64,000 nt of DNA from Micromussa lordhowensis (Eukaryota > Cnidaria > Anthozoa > Scleractinia > Lobophylliidae): assembly GCA_964020085.1 (NCBI GenBank), contig OZ026598.1, positions 6,262,524 to 6,326,523 on the forward strand. The letters are read 5' to 3'. The notes below the pieces were generated by a model, which worked only from the letters and a program-made list of their open reading frames with translations, was not told the DNA's origin and searched no databases. Positions within the stretch are counted from its first letter, which is position 1. Each line of letters opens with the position of its first letter. Made by a program: the position numbers and the translations under genes. Positions 23,989 through 33,665 of the stretch are shown here, in pieces.

Positions 23989-24018
23989 CTCACTCACTCA
24001 CTCACTCACTCACTCACT
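23989..24018 (+). repeat. (ACTC)n microsatellite
   Basis: About seven perfect tetranucleotide units. It is followed at 24066-24146 by a 38-bp unit (gagcccgacgccatnttggaatagtaaccg) present twice in tandem. Confidence 0.95.
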
Positions 24019-24177
24019 CACCCAGGTGTAGACACTGTTCGTAATTAGTGGGCCCGAACGAGAGCGCCCGAGCCCGACGCCATGTTGGAATAGTAACCGC
24101 GCAGTCTGAGCCCGACGCCATATTGGAATAGTAACCGTGCAGTCCGCGTTAGCCTCGCTATCGTGTTTGCGCGGCGC

Positions 24178-24275
24178 GCTCGAAACGTCAGCTTTCGAAT
24201 CTTTTTACGGTGGCCAATTCACATTGTCAACTCAGTTGATAAAACCAAATTATCTTGTAATACTCCCCACCGACG
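24178..24275 (+). repeat. Second copy of the 'ctcgaaacgtcagctt' repeat
   Basis: The text ctcgaaacgtcagctttcga...cggtggccaattcacattgtcaa...cagttgataaaaccaaatta matches the inverted arm at 531-617. It continues similarly through cttgtaatactcccaccgac and gcagcaccgc. The similarity over 130 bp shows one repeat family in both places. Confidence 0.85.
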
Positions 24276-24772
24276 CAGCACCGCAGTTTCTTTAGAAACT
24301 TACCCCTTTATTCATTGACATTAGGTGTCTCGCAAAATTAAAGTGGAGTCGACTTCGAATACTATGGCCAACTTAAAGGCTGAATTTCATGAGCCTTTGA
24401 CTTGATATCCAGGCGTTAAACATGATCAAGCTCACGGGGGTATCATGCGATAAATTGCAGCTTGCTAGAAAGTGACCTGAGTAAATCTCATGCTAATGTG
24501 GTGAGCTATGATGAATGTGTCTTATCTGTCGACCTTGACGAACTTATATGAGCGAAACGAACACTTCCTAAGAACGAAACAGCTATTGAAAACAGGACAA
24601 ACATCGGCAGAATTGACGCGATCATCCAGGGCAACAAAACATCGCTTGAAAAACTGATTCAAGCTTAATTTTTAAGCAGGAATAGAGATAAAGAAGTATA
24701 AAGAGATAAAGAAGTATCCAGATGGTCAAGAAGTGAGTCAAAGTTTACTTGTAAATATGCAGCTATACTTGT

Positions 24773-25137
24773 CTTGTTTATTTTAGTACATTGGTCTGAA
24801 CTCTGAGTGGTATGTGATATGCACATAAACGTTGAAAAGAAATTCTCAGATACTTGATTTTTATCCTGTCTTGTGTTCACACTTTCACTTCCTGGTTGAA
24901 AAGATAACAGGACTGACTAAAACGCAAATATTTTCATGGCGCAAGTTTTTCTTGTTGAGTTCTCCACGTTCAATCGACATGGAGTTAAGTTGTCTTCTCT
25001 ATATTTGTTTATTTTAGTACATTGATCTTAACTCTGAGTCGGGATGTGATTAATGCACATAAACTTGAAAAGAAATTGTCAAATACTTGATTTTGATAAG
25101 CTTAAATGATTTTTACCCTGTCTTATGTTTACACTTT
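24773..25137 (+). repeat. Direct repeat of about 120 bp, two copies
   Basis: Positions 24773-24890 and 25003-25137 share tttattttagtacattg, ctctgagt, gcacataaac and tgaaaagaaattntcanata in the same order and orientation, with scattered differences. The second copy has an extra 20-bp stretch (gataagcttaaatg). No gene was recognised here. Confidence 0.8.
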
Positions 25138-25579
25138 TGCTAACAAAGGGAATGCTCGTTGGAAGACATATTTATTGGTCGACAAATTCTTGGGATCAAC
25201 ACTGAAAACGCTTACAAAAGAGGCTACTTATTTTGATGTTTTTTACCTGCAATAAATATAGAGACTAGTGGTTCCACATTGGAAAAGAAGTGCTGTCCCA
25301 TAAGAAACTTTTACCTATAGCCTTGAGTGAAATGCAATAAGAAATGTCTAAGCTGTTATGAAAAGGAAAAAAAATTATTGAATAAATGCAAAATTTTCCA
25401 TTAATCCTCTCAGCAGGCAGACAAACATCAACATCAAGATCTGGAGGAGGAGGGGGGGGGGGGGGTACTCTATTTGTTTGGGGCAGGGGTGTCCACTGTT
25501 ATCCAAGAACCCTTAGCCTTTACTTTGTTCAGCTGCAATTTTGCCACCCTAACTATTCTGGACGTATGCCTTTGTAATA

Positions 25580-25757
25580 CGGTGTGCGACACTTGCAGAC
25601 TGCAGACTACAGACTACATTTAGGTCTAAATAGCACTCTGGTTAGCCTGAATAGCACTCAGGTTAGCCTGTTTACGGTTAGCTATTGGTAATGGAAATGG
25701 AATACAATATTTTAGTGAAAAAGTCTGCAGTCTGCAGTCTGCAAGTGTCGCACACCG
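25580..25757. mobile_element. MITE (178 bp) with perfect 9-bp target duplication TTTGTAATA
   Basis: TTTGTAATA is at 25571-25579 and 25758-25766. The TIRs (cggtgtgcgacacttgcaga and its inverse) are about 34 bp and nearly perfect, with an internal ctgcagtctgcag repeat. The 9-bp duplication points to a Mutator-like or hAT-related mover (hAT makes 8 bp). The clean ends imply a recent insertion. Confidence 0.9.
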
Positions 25758-25924
25758 TTTGTAATATGGCTGGAAAAAAAGCAAACGAACAAAACCTACA
25801 CTTTGCGAGATAAGAGCGACCTTGTGTGGTGTGAACGGGGCTTGTTTTAACAGCCTTTGATAAAATACCAACCAACGTGTTTCATCTGTAGATTACTAAT
25901 CCACGAGTCTGGCCATGAGTCTCC

Positions 25925-26254
25925 CAATCTCGTTCCCAGAGCCCACGTGCCTTTTGGTCAGCACCAAGACACGGAGCTCTGGAATAATCAACAAGCTCGT
26001 TCCCAGAGCCCTCGTTTCATTTGATAACTGTCGTTTCAAAGCCAAATTTCGACTTTCCTAGTCTTTCCAGTGCGTATTGAATGTCTTTGTGGAACGTATT
26101 CACATCGACTTCACCTCTGGACTCCAAATAAACCAAGCCACGCATGCGCTGCGAAACCGGAAGTCCTAAATTCTTGGTCTCTGGAAATTGATTATTCCAG
26201 AGCTCCGTGTCTTGGTGCTGACCAAAAGGCACGTGGGCTCTGGGAACGAAATTG
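25925..26254. mobile_element. MULE-like MITE with 9-bp target duplication TGAGTCTCC (copy B), carrying a coding-like fragment
   Basis: TGAGTCTCC is at 25916-25924 and 26255-26263. The TIRs of about 70 bp begin CAATCTCGTTCCCAGAGCC (left) and CAATTTCGTTCCCAGAGCC (right, inverse). Between the TIRs the minus strand reads in one frame LGLPVSQRMRGLVYLESRGE, then VDVNTFHKDIQYALERLGKS. That looks like real protein sequence, though I do not recognise it. It may be a captured gene fragment or part of the transposon's own protein. Confidence 0.8.
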
Positions 26255-27391
26255 TGAGTCTCCGAAGTACGTTTAATCTTCATGTATGTCATTATTACAA
26301 TGTAATATTTGTAAGTTCGATCAAGAGGCATTTATGTACAGATACGGATTTTTTATAAACTGTTGGTCTTATTTATTAGTCAAATCCCCTTCACCAAGAC
26401 ATAAAGTAAATTCATGTATGTATGCACGTTCGTGACGGATGAATGAAGTGGTTTCTGGCCAACGAGAGTGTGTATTTGCCAATGCTTGAGAGCTCGGCAA
26501 ACACCTGTTCGTAGTTCTCTTTGAATACGGAGAACGTATGTAAACGATTTGGCTAATATATTTTTGCGAAATATCCCACGGAACTGCAGAAATAGCTCGT
26601 TCGAGCCATCGTTTTCTTTGGCGCTTTTTAATTTAAGCAATATTTAAAGTATAAAGCGAAAGTTTATGCGAGGTGTAAAATCCATTAGATTCACGAATAG
26701 ATTGTCCTGTTATGTGTTTGCAAACCTGGACAGGTGTACGTTTTGAAGTATCTTCTAAAGGAAACGTCTTTTATAGTTTTTCTAAGAAATCAATCAAAAG
26801 AGGCAAACCTTTGGTTCTGTTCACACGACAGAGAAACAGGAGAATATTAGTGGAGTACGTTGATTTCTCTGGAAATAAATGTTATTCAAATTCGTTACTT
26901 ATCGCAGAAAAGACAATTTCTCAATTCGCTTGCTTTCTATTCTTTGATCTAGAAATTTGCTTCATGCGTTGAAAGAAAAAAAAAAGACTAGCCAAGTATT
27001 CTATGTGTTTACTGGATCAGCATGGGGATTTTTCGCGTCTTAACTGAAATGATCTGTTAAACCAAATTCCAGTTAAAATCTGTTTTTTACAGAGCTTGAC
27101 CACGGTTCAAACTTTCCTCCGAATGCTCAAATTTCAACTCTAAAATTGTAACCACTGATAAATCATTTGGTACGTAATGTTACTGATGGAAGTTTACTGT
27201 ACAAACGAGCTTGAAATAGTCTTGGACAAATCCATTTGTGAACCAACCTGAAATAAAATATAATTGATATGCTGGAAAGAAAGAAACCTTCCCTTGATTC
27301 AACGGGAGCTAACCAGCCACCAACGTTCCAGTAAGATAAATAATTCCCTGCTTTTGTTTTTTAAATAACCGTCAAATGTTTTGCAGTAGTG

Positions 27392-28420
27392 TTCGAATGC
27401 TTTTAAAGTTTTAGGTACGCTTGTAACCCCGCGGCATGTTAAGTGCTTTCTATTTAAGCAGCCTTTATCACAGTTGAAGAGAAATTTTCTTGAAATATTT
27501 CAGAACGTCGACCTTTACTTAACATGTAAGATGCCAGCATTGTTCAAACATGACATCACATAATGACAAGTCTTTCCTCCCAACAGATCACGTCCAATAG
27601 TAAAAGCCTGTTGTTTAATTGTCTGGAATAGTTTTTGAATAAATCGTTGCATAAAAGCTATGGCAGTATAAGCAGATTAACCACTTACTTGGAAAATTGC
27701 GATACGGGCGGAGAAAAGGGTGATAAAAAGAATATGTGACTTCCTCATCAAACTGACTTAAAACTTCACAATAATTCCAGTAACATCAGCGCAAAATACC
27801 AACATCTGATAACTAAAGCACTGTTTAAATTCACTCTGAATTTTAATACAATATGGTAGCAAAATGTTGGTTAGTTGAGAGTATTTTGATCGACGTTTGG
27901 CGAACAGAAAAACGTTTTAAAAATTTAACCTCTTATAAATTTTGAGTATTGCTTGAATGCTTTTAAAGTAGCTAGTACTTTCTAAACTCGCCTACGCTTA
28001 GCGCTTTCTGTTTAAACAGCCTTTATTCGAGTTTAGGAAGAATTGTCTCACATTTATTGCATACACGTCAAACCACGTAAAATACCAGCGTTTACTCAAA
28101 TATAACAAATGTCACACATGACAAGTCTTTGCTTTCAACGCATATTACCCCCTACTATGAGTATGAGTTAGTTTTGAATTACAATTAAAGCTGTCTGGTG
28201 TCGACATATCGTTACTTAAAAAGCCTTTGCAGGAAGTCCTTAGGAAAATTGCAAAATGAGACAGAGGGTTATAACCGGTTTTCTGACTTCCTAAGTAAAA
28301 TACATCATATAAGTCCAATAACGTCAGCGGCAAAAATACCAACATCTCTAAAGCACTGTTTGGATTCAGTCTGAGTTGTAATACATTATCGTGGTAAACT
28401 ATTGGTCGGTTTGAATATAA
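27392..28420 (+). repeat. Tandem duplication of about 500 bp upstream of GPCR gene 1
   Basis: 27392-27880 and 27952-28420 run in parallel: gaatgcttttaaagt, gcgctttctrtttaaacagcctttat, cacatgacaagtctttscttycaac, ggtkataa...gacttcct, ccaataacgtcagcg, ataccaacatct, taaagcactgtt, ttcastctgar. The copies are offset by about 560 bp and have diverged by substitutions and small indels. No open frame is conserved, so a non-coding or promoter role for the following gene at 29029 is possible. Confidence 0.8.
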
Positions 28421-29028
28421 AACCAACAAAACCGGTACCTGAAAAGTGGGAAAAAAATTAGCGTCATTGAAGATTGATCGGTTTTTGTATAAAGACCGCT
28501 ATCATCAAATCAACTGTGTTTGCATATATGCACTTGTTTTCTCCCATATTGAAATGGTGCTTTGCAATCGTAATCCGCCTTGTAGACCGATAAAGATTGG
28601 CTTAATGCAGACGACTAAACCGCATTTATTTCTAAACTGTTTATCGGTAAATGTAAGCCCAATTGTTTTGTATTCGGCCATTAAGCTATTTCTCAACATG
28701 AGTTGACTTGTAGCTTTCTCGCAGGTGTGTTTGAATTTCGAATTTCAACGTCCGCAACTTTATGAGCGCGATTACCATAAATGAAAACACATAGAATTTC
28801 CGCAGCGTTCGAACGCTATTTAGACGATCGTTGGCAGAGGTAATATTGTCACTTAGACGTTTGTTCGAAGCTACATCCAGGACCGAAAAACGTGGCCTGG
28901 GTGACTTAATATATATCAGTGCATCAGCGAAGTGTTGCGAAGGCAAGCTGAAATTGGTACTCGCGAACTGTTCGCGAACCAGCCCTTTTCCAACCAGTGC
29001 TCTCACCTACTCCTGAAATTCTCCGAGA

Positions 29029-30123
29029 ATGTCGCTGGCAAACGAAACATTTAACCAGACGCAGCAGAACCAAAGTGTCATTAACGATGAATGCTTCTTT
29101 CACGATTCTACAGCCATTAAGATGTTGCGAATCATTCCATATTGTATTCTGCTGATTGTTTCTATGCTCGGAAACTCTGTGATAATCGCTGTGGTCTGGA
29201 AGGAGCAGCGGATGAGAAAGACTGTCAACTTCTTCATCGTCAATATGTGCGTGGCAGACTTGTTAATAACGCTATACATGCCTCGTGCTATTTCTGTTTC
29301 GTACTCTGGCTACATGTGGCAAGTACGAGGAACTCTCGGCCTTATATTTTGCAAATTTGCGGTCTTCATGCATCAGACAGCCATATGCGTGTCGATATTT
29401 ACCGTGGTTGCCATTAGCTGTGATAGGTTTTTCGCTGTGGTCTTGCCTCTAAAAACTATCATTACAAAAATAATTTGCAAAATAATTCTCGCCATGATAT
29501 GGATTGCATCGGTCGCAATTCGCCTACCGATGCTGTACGGTCTTGAAACAGTTTATAACAGATATGGCAAGTGGGGTTGCTCATTGTCTCTGGATGATGC
29601 GTTTTACAAAGGAGCTGAGAAGGCTTATTATAAATTTGCCCTCATCGGTTTGTTTGCTGTGCCTCTATCGGTGACGGTTGTACTTTATACAGGCATTTTA
29701 ATATCCTTGAAACTAAGAAAAGTTCCTGGAGAAGAGGTTTTACAAAGCATGGGAAGACAACAGAGAAGGGACGCGGTTATAAAGAAGAAGGTCCTTCGCA
29801 TGGTGTTGATAGTGGTCGCTGTATTTATGCTGTGTTGGATTCTCTATTTTGTGCAGCTTATTCTGTTTTCTTATAACATTCAAGTGAGCTGTGACGTCCT
29901 GTTTCTCAGGCTGTTTTTAGCCCATCTCAACAGCGCAATTAACCCCTGTTTGTACCTTCTGCTGAACGAAAACTTTCGTGGAGGTGTTAGAAACATTGCC
30001 AGCCGAAGTCGTCTTTGTAGATGCATACCATGCCTAGCTATAGGTAATTTAACACAGAGAGTTTCTCCTTCAATTGGCATTACTTTGTCCATGTTCCCAC
30101 AAGACGAAGATGAACAGTCATGA
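29029..30123 (+). CDS. Class A (rhodopsin-like) GPCR 1, peptide-receptor-like, intronless
   Basis: Single exon of 364 codons. The N-terminus has three N-glycosylation sites (NET, NQT, NQS) and ECFFHDSTAIK. Seven hydrophobic segments lie at about 33-56, 68-90, 105-130, 149-170, 199-226, 256-281 and 288-311. Family marks are GN at 48-49 (TM1), VNMCVAD (TM2), C108 paired with C184, DRF at 132-134 in place of DRY, LCW at 268-270 (TM6) and NSAINPCLY (TM7). The start Met is followed by a normal extracellular tail; no signal peptide is seen. The receptor should sit in the plasma membrane and couple to G proteins. The overall look is nearest to neuropeptide receptors (galanin, QRFP, NPFF types). The ligand cannot be told from sequence. 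It is the same family as the genes at 32532 and 38158. Confidence 0.93.
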   Translation: MSLANETFNQTQQNQSVINDECFFHDSTAIKMLRIIPYCILLIVSMLGNSVIIAVVWKEQRMRKTVNFFIVNMCVADLLITLYMPRAISVSYSGYMWQVRGTLGLIFCKFAVFMHQTAICVSIFTVVAISCDRFFAVVLPLKTIITKIICKIILAMIWIASVAIRLPMLYGLETVYNRYGKWGCSLSLDDAFYKGAEKAYYKFALIGLFAVPLSVTVVLYTGILISLKLRKVPGEEVLQSMGRQQRRDAVIKKKVLRMVLIVVAVFMLCWILYFVQLILFSYNIQVSCDVLFLRLFLAHLNSAINPCLYLLLNENFRGGVRNIASRSRLCRCIPCLAIGNLTQRVSPSIGITLSMFPQDEDEQS

Positions 30124-31329
30124 AAAAATACGAAATGAACGAAAAGGTAAATGAATTTGTAAAGAGAAAGATTATAAGTTAATAGTTAAAAAGTGTAGTA
30201 AGTAGTTCTGCCACAGTCAATTCGATTCGTTTTCGTACGGGATGGGATTCTAGCTGATGTGGCAAATTAAATACCTGGGTAAAAAGGAGACGTTTTCTGA
30301 TATCAACTCAGTACTTCACAGACGCATTGGAACACAAGTAGCGCAAAGCATAATTGAATAGCTTTTTGAGAAGATATTATAGAGATATATTAGCCTAAGT
30401 CGACAAAAGTTTCTGAAATTTATTAACTTTTGTTTAGCTGCAACAGCTGAAATACGATTTTGTATTTCTACCACGCAGTGAAATGTGGTTTTCCGATATA
30501 ATGTTAGCATAATACCCGAAGGTTTAGCATAGAGATTAATACCTAGGTAGAATAAAAAAATAATTAAACTCATTTCGGAGGTTTATATCAGGAACGTTAA
30601 ATTTTAAGCTAAAATTACCATGTCCATGAAAACACTGAAGTTTTTCTGATAGCACAATGGAAGGACTTGTTTGATATACGAGGAGGCATGAAATCCTTTT
30701 TAACGAGAAAACCGCATTTCCATCATTTTTTGACATCAAAATGTCGAGAAATAAGGAAAACAGTCGATTGACGTCGTTATTTGCTTATGCAATACGCAAC
30801 ATTGCTTAAACTTATCGTAAAAAAAGATGTTTTTCTTGAGCGGAGTTGTATATCAGATATTCACCGGCCGTTGTTGGAGTATAAAACAGGCTTGTGTAAT
30901 GACCTACTCAGCCAAACGGAAGATTTTACGAACCTGACGGAAGATCAGGTTTTGACAACCGAAAACTATGCAAATATTAATAAAAAACGAGAGAATCGAT
31001 GAAAAAGTCATATTGGAGATGTTTATTTTGGTGCAACACTTAACGAATTATCGAATTGAAAGATGTTTATACACTTGTCTCACTTGAACTGAAAACGCCT
31101 TACTATGTACTTTTGATTGTTTTCGAACCAATAACAAGTTTTATGGGAAATTAAATTTCTATAGTGATGGCCTCTTATGCCTACAGTGTATTGCAAATGT
31201 TATCAGTTTGGTGACAGACAGTTCTAAGGTTTAAAATTCATGCTGGTATAATACTAAGAAAGCATCTTTACTACTGGCAAGAAATATATCGTTCGAAAGC
31301 AAAAGCTATGTCGTGGCGAACCTTTAAGA

Positions 31330-31700
31330 TTATAGACGCCGTGCGCGCTCCGTCGCAGAAATTTGAAAACGGCGCTTTCACTCTGAAAACGCATCAAATG
31401 TTTTCCGTGCACACTGCGACAGAGAAATTTGAAAGCGCGACAATTACCGGTCATTTTGGGTTTGTGTTTGGGGAAAACTGACTCGGTCAGCGAAATCACA
31501 CGATTATCGCTACCTCATCGTTTTCGAAAGGCTCCGTTTACAAAATGTTTTCCGTCCACGATTAAAGCAAAGTCGGTGTTATCAAATTTCTCCAGCTTGA
31601 GAGCGTTTGCGGAAAGCTCCGTTTTCGTGACAGATTAGTGTGGTAACCGTAGAAATAAAGCTGCGTTTTCAAATTTATCCGGAGTGGTGTGGGCGGGACC
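31330..31700 (+). mobile_element. MITE-like repeat with 'ttcgaaaa...gcgttttc' core, copy 2
   Basis: It shares with 6752-7062 the ordered motifs gaaatttgaaa, ggtcattttgg, cgttttcgaaa, aaaatgttttccgtccac, aagtcrgygttwtcaaattt, cgttttcgtgacagattagtgtgg and agaaataaagctgcgttttc. An extra partial duplication lies at its start (31355-31435). It is non-coding and lies between GPCR genes 1 and 2. Confidence 0.75.
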
Positions 31701-32048
31701 TGACTATTTCAAAACTTAAGACGAAAACTTGGCAAAAAGATTCACAGTTTCGTACGAAGGACTCAGTGACATTCCACTTGCGTAAATGTGCAACAAACAA
31801 ACAAACTACTGAATTCTGTCAATCCGTTTTCAATGACTTGAAAGGAAGAGCTGCGTTTCAAAAGTATCCACTATGAACTGCGATTTCCATAGACACCTTT
31901 CTCGATTAAAACAAGATCTTTTTTCGTTGTTGTATTGTGGAGGATAGGTGAAAATGCATTGTGCTTGTTTGCAAACGAAAACGTGTTTTTTTATTAGATT
32001 TTGATGAGATATTATAACCACTCTTTATCTGTTGATTCAACCAATAGA

Positions 32049-32330
32049 TTACCATAGCAACAGTATGACCTGCTAAAAACACCCTTAATATTAGCTTTAA
32101 CTACTAGTTACTTAAAAACGTGATCGGTGACCCCTTATTTTTCACCATCGAATTTTGATTACCAGGATAAGACGCAACTTTTGGAAAAGTTTTAAAAAAT
32201 TATGTACATGAGGTTTGGAGCCATCAAAAATTTTCAAATACGGGTCACCGCGCTCGTTTTTGAGTTGTTAGCAGTTAAAGCTAAAATTAAAGGTGTTTTA
32301 AGAAGATCATTCTGCTGCTATGGTAACCTT
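32049..32330. mobile_element. Degenerate TIR element
   Basis: The left end taccatagcaacag...cacccttaatattagcttta pairs with the right end taaagctaaaattaaaggtg...ctgctgctatggta. The total is about 280 bp. It lies close downstream of GPCR gene 2 (which is on the minus strand) and has no coding frame. Confidence 0.75.
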
Positions 32331-32531
32331 TGTGTCACGAAAATAATAACAAGGTGTTCACCAATAATTGGATAGTTTTTTTGATACCATGATTGTAGCA
32401 TCAAATGCAATTAAGAGTGGTTTTGATTACCCAACAAAAAGTGCTGGAGACTGTTGTCGAAGTTCGTTCCTTTTGTTGATGATTGGAGAGAGCGAGTTAG
32501 TTTCCATGGTGAGCACACAATACATGTGACA

Positions 32532-33665
32532 CTACAGCTTTGTTGAAAAGTAAACTTCCCGGCATCCGTCTTTGAATTCTAGCTCGTGGAGTACAGTAGA
32601 GTTTCCAGCCCCTTTTGCAGATGGAAGTACATAACTGTTTCTGCAGCAATCTTGTAAGCAACACAATTGAGAGAGAATCTTTTTAACACCACAACGGTAA
32701 TTCTCGCTGAATGCCACGTAAAGGCAGGGATTGATGGCGCTGTTGGAGTGAGCGAGAAACAGGCGCACAAACTGAACATCGCATGAAACATCCACATCGT
32801 AGGAAAACAGAATCAGACGAATAAAATACAAAAACCAACAACACACAAATGCTACTACAACTGCTGTCACCATAGACAACACTCTCTTTGTAGTCTCTTC
32901 TTTGCGCTGTTGCCATGAATTCATTCTTAACTCGCTGTCAGGTTTTGGCGGTTTTCTTCTTTTCAAAGTGGCTATAATAGCAGAATATAGAACTAAAATA
33001 GCCAGGAAAGGCGCAGCAAAAAGGCATAACAGATTGACAAAGTAGTAGATTTTTTCAGTTCCATCGCCAAATGTTTCATCGAGTTGAACGTAACAATGTT
33101 GTTTTCTGTCGACGTCGTTTAAACTGGCTGCATACACCATTGGAAATCGAAAAACAGAAGCTGTCAGCCAAATGACTATTATCATGAGTTTAGTTCTGGG
33201 AATTGTTAGAAGCGAGGTCCGCAGTGGAAAAATAACAGCAAGAAAACGATCAAAACTGATCGCCACAACAGTTAGAATTGACGCTGCCATGCAGGTTTGG
33301 TTGAGCAGAGTTGAAACCCTGCAGAAGAGTTCTCCTGGTATACCATCGACTTGCCATTCAAACCCAGCGTATACGAGACTTATAACACGAGGCATATACA
33401 GGGTAAGAAATATGTCTGCCACGGCCATGTTCACTATGAGATAATGAATAGATTTCCTGCTCGTCATTTTGATCTTCCTTGTCACTGCTATAATTAAAAG
33501 ATTGCCGGTTAAAGAGACGAATATCACAATGCAATACGCGAAGATACGGACTATCTTCAGGGGCATGGGATCTAAGACAAAGCACTCCCCTTGTTTGAAG
33601 ATCGTAGAAGTCGTTGTGTTTAAGGCGTCTTCTTTTTCCATCAGTCTCTTGCAATGAGCGATCAA
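32532..33665 (-). CDS. Class A GPCR 2, same family as GPCR 1, intronless, opposite strand
   Basis: Single exon of 377 codons if the first Met is used. Met9 (start at 33641) would align better with the other two and is equally possible. Marks are an N-terminal NTTTS glycosylation site, GN in TM1, VNMAVAD in TM2, C115, DRF at 139-141, CCW in TM6 and NSAINPCLY in TM7. The C-tail is Cys-rich (CCLQDCC), a possible palmitoylation site. LYMPR at the end of TM2 and SCDV in the third extracellular loop are shared with GPCR 1. It lies inverted between the other two genes, so the family here arose by duplication with one inversion. The reading frame is intact. Confidence 0.93.
   Translation of the reverse strand: MIAHCKRLMEKEDALNTTTSTIFKQGECFVLDPMPLKIVRIFAYCIVIFVSLTGNLLIIAVTRKIKMTSRKSIHYLIVNMAVADIFLTLYMPRVISLVYAGFEWQVDGIPGELFCRVSTLLNQTCMAASILTVVAISFDRFLAVIFPLRTSLLTIPRTKLMIIVIWLTASVFRFPMVYAASLNDVDRKQHCYVQLDETFGDGTEKIYYFVNLLCLFAAPFLAILVLYSAIIATLKRRKPPKPDSELRMNSWQQRKEETTKRVLSMVTAVVVAFVCCWFLYFIRLILFSYDVDVSCDVQFVRLFLAHSNSAINPCLYVAFSENYRCGVKKILSQLCCLQDCCRNSYVLPSAKGAGNSTVLHELEFKDGCREVYFSTKL

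Noticed and set aside
23989..24018. CRISPR-like or regulatory array
   Set aside because: A plain (ACTC)n microsatellite in a eukaryotic genome.
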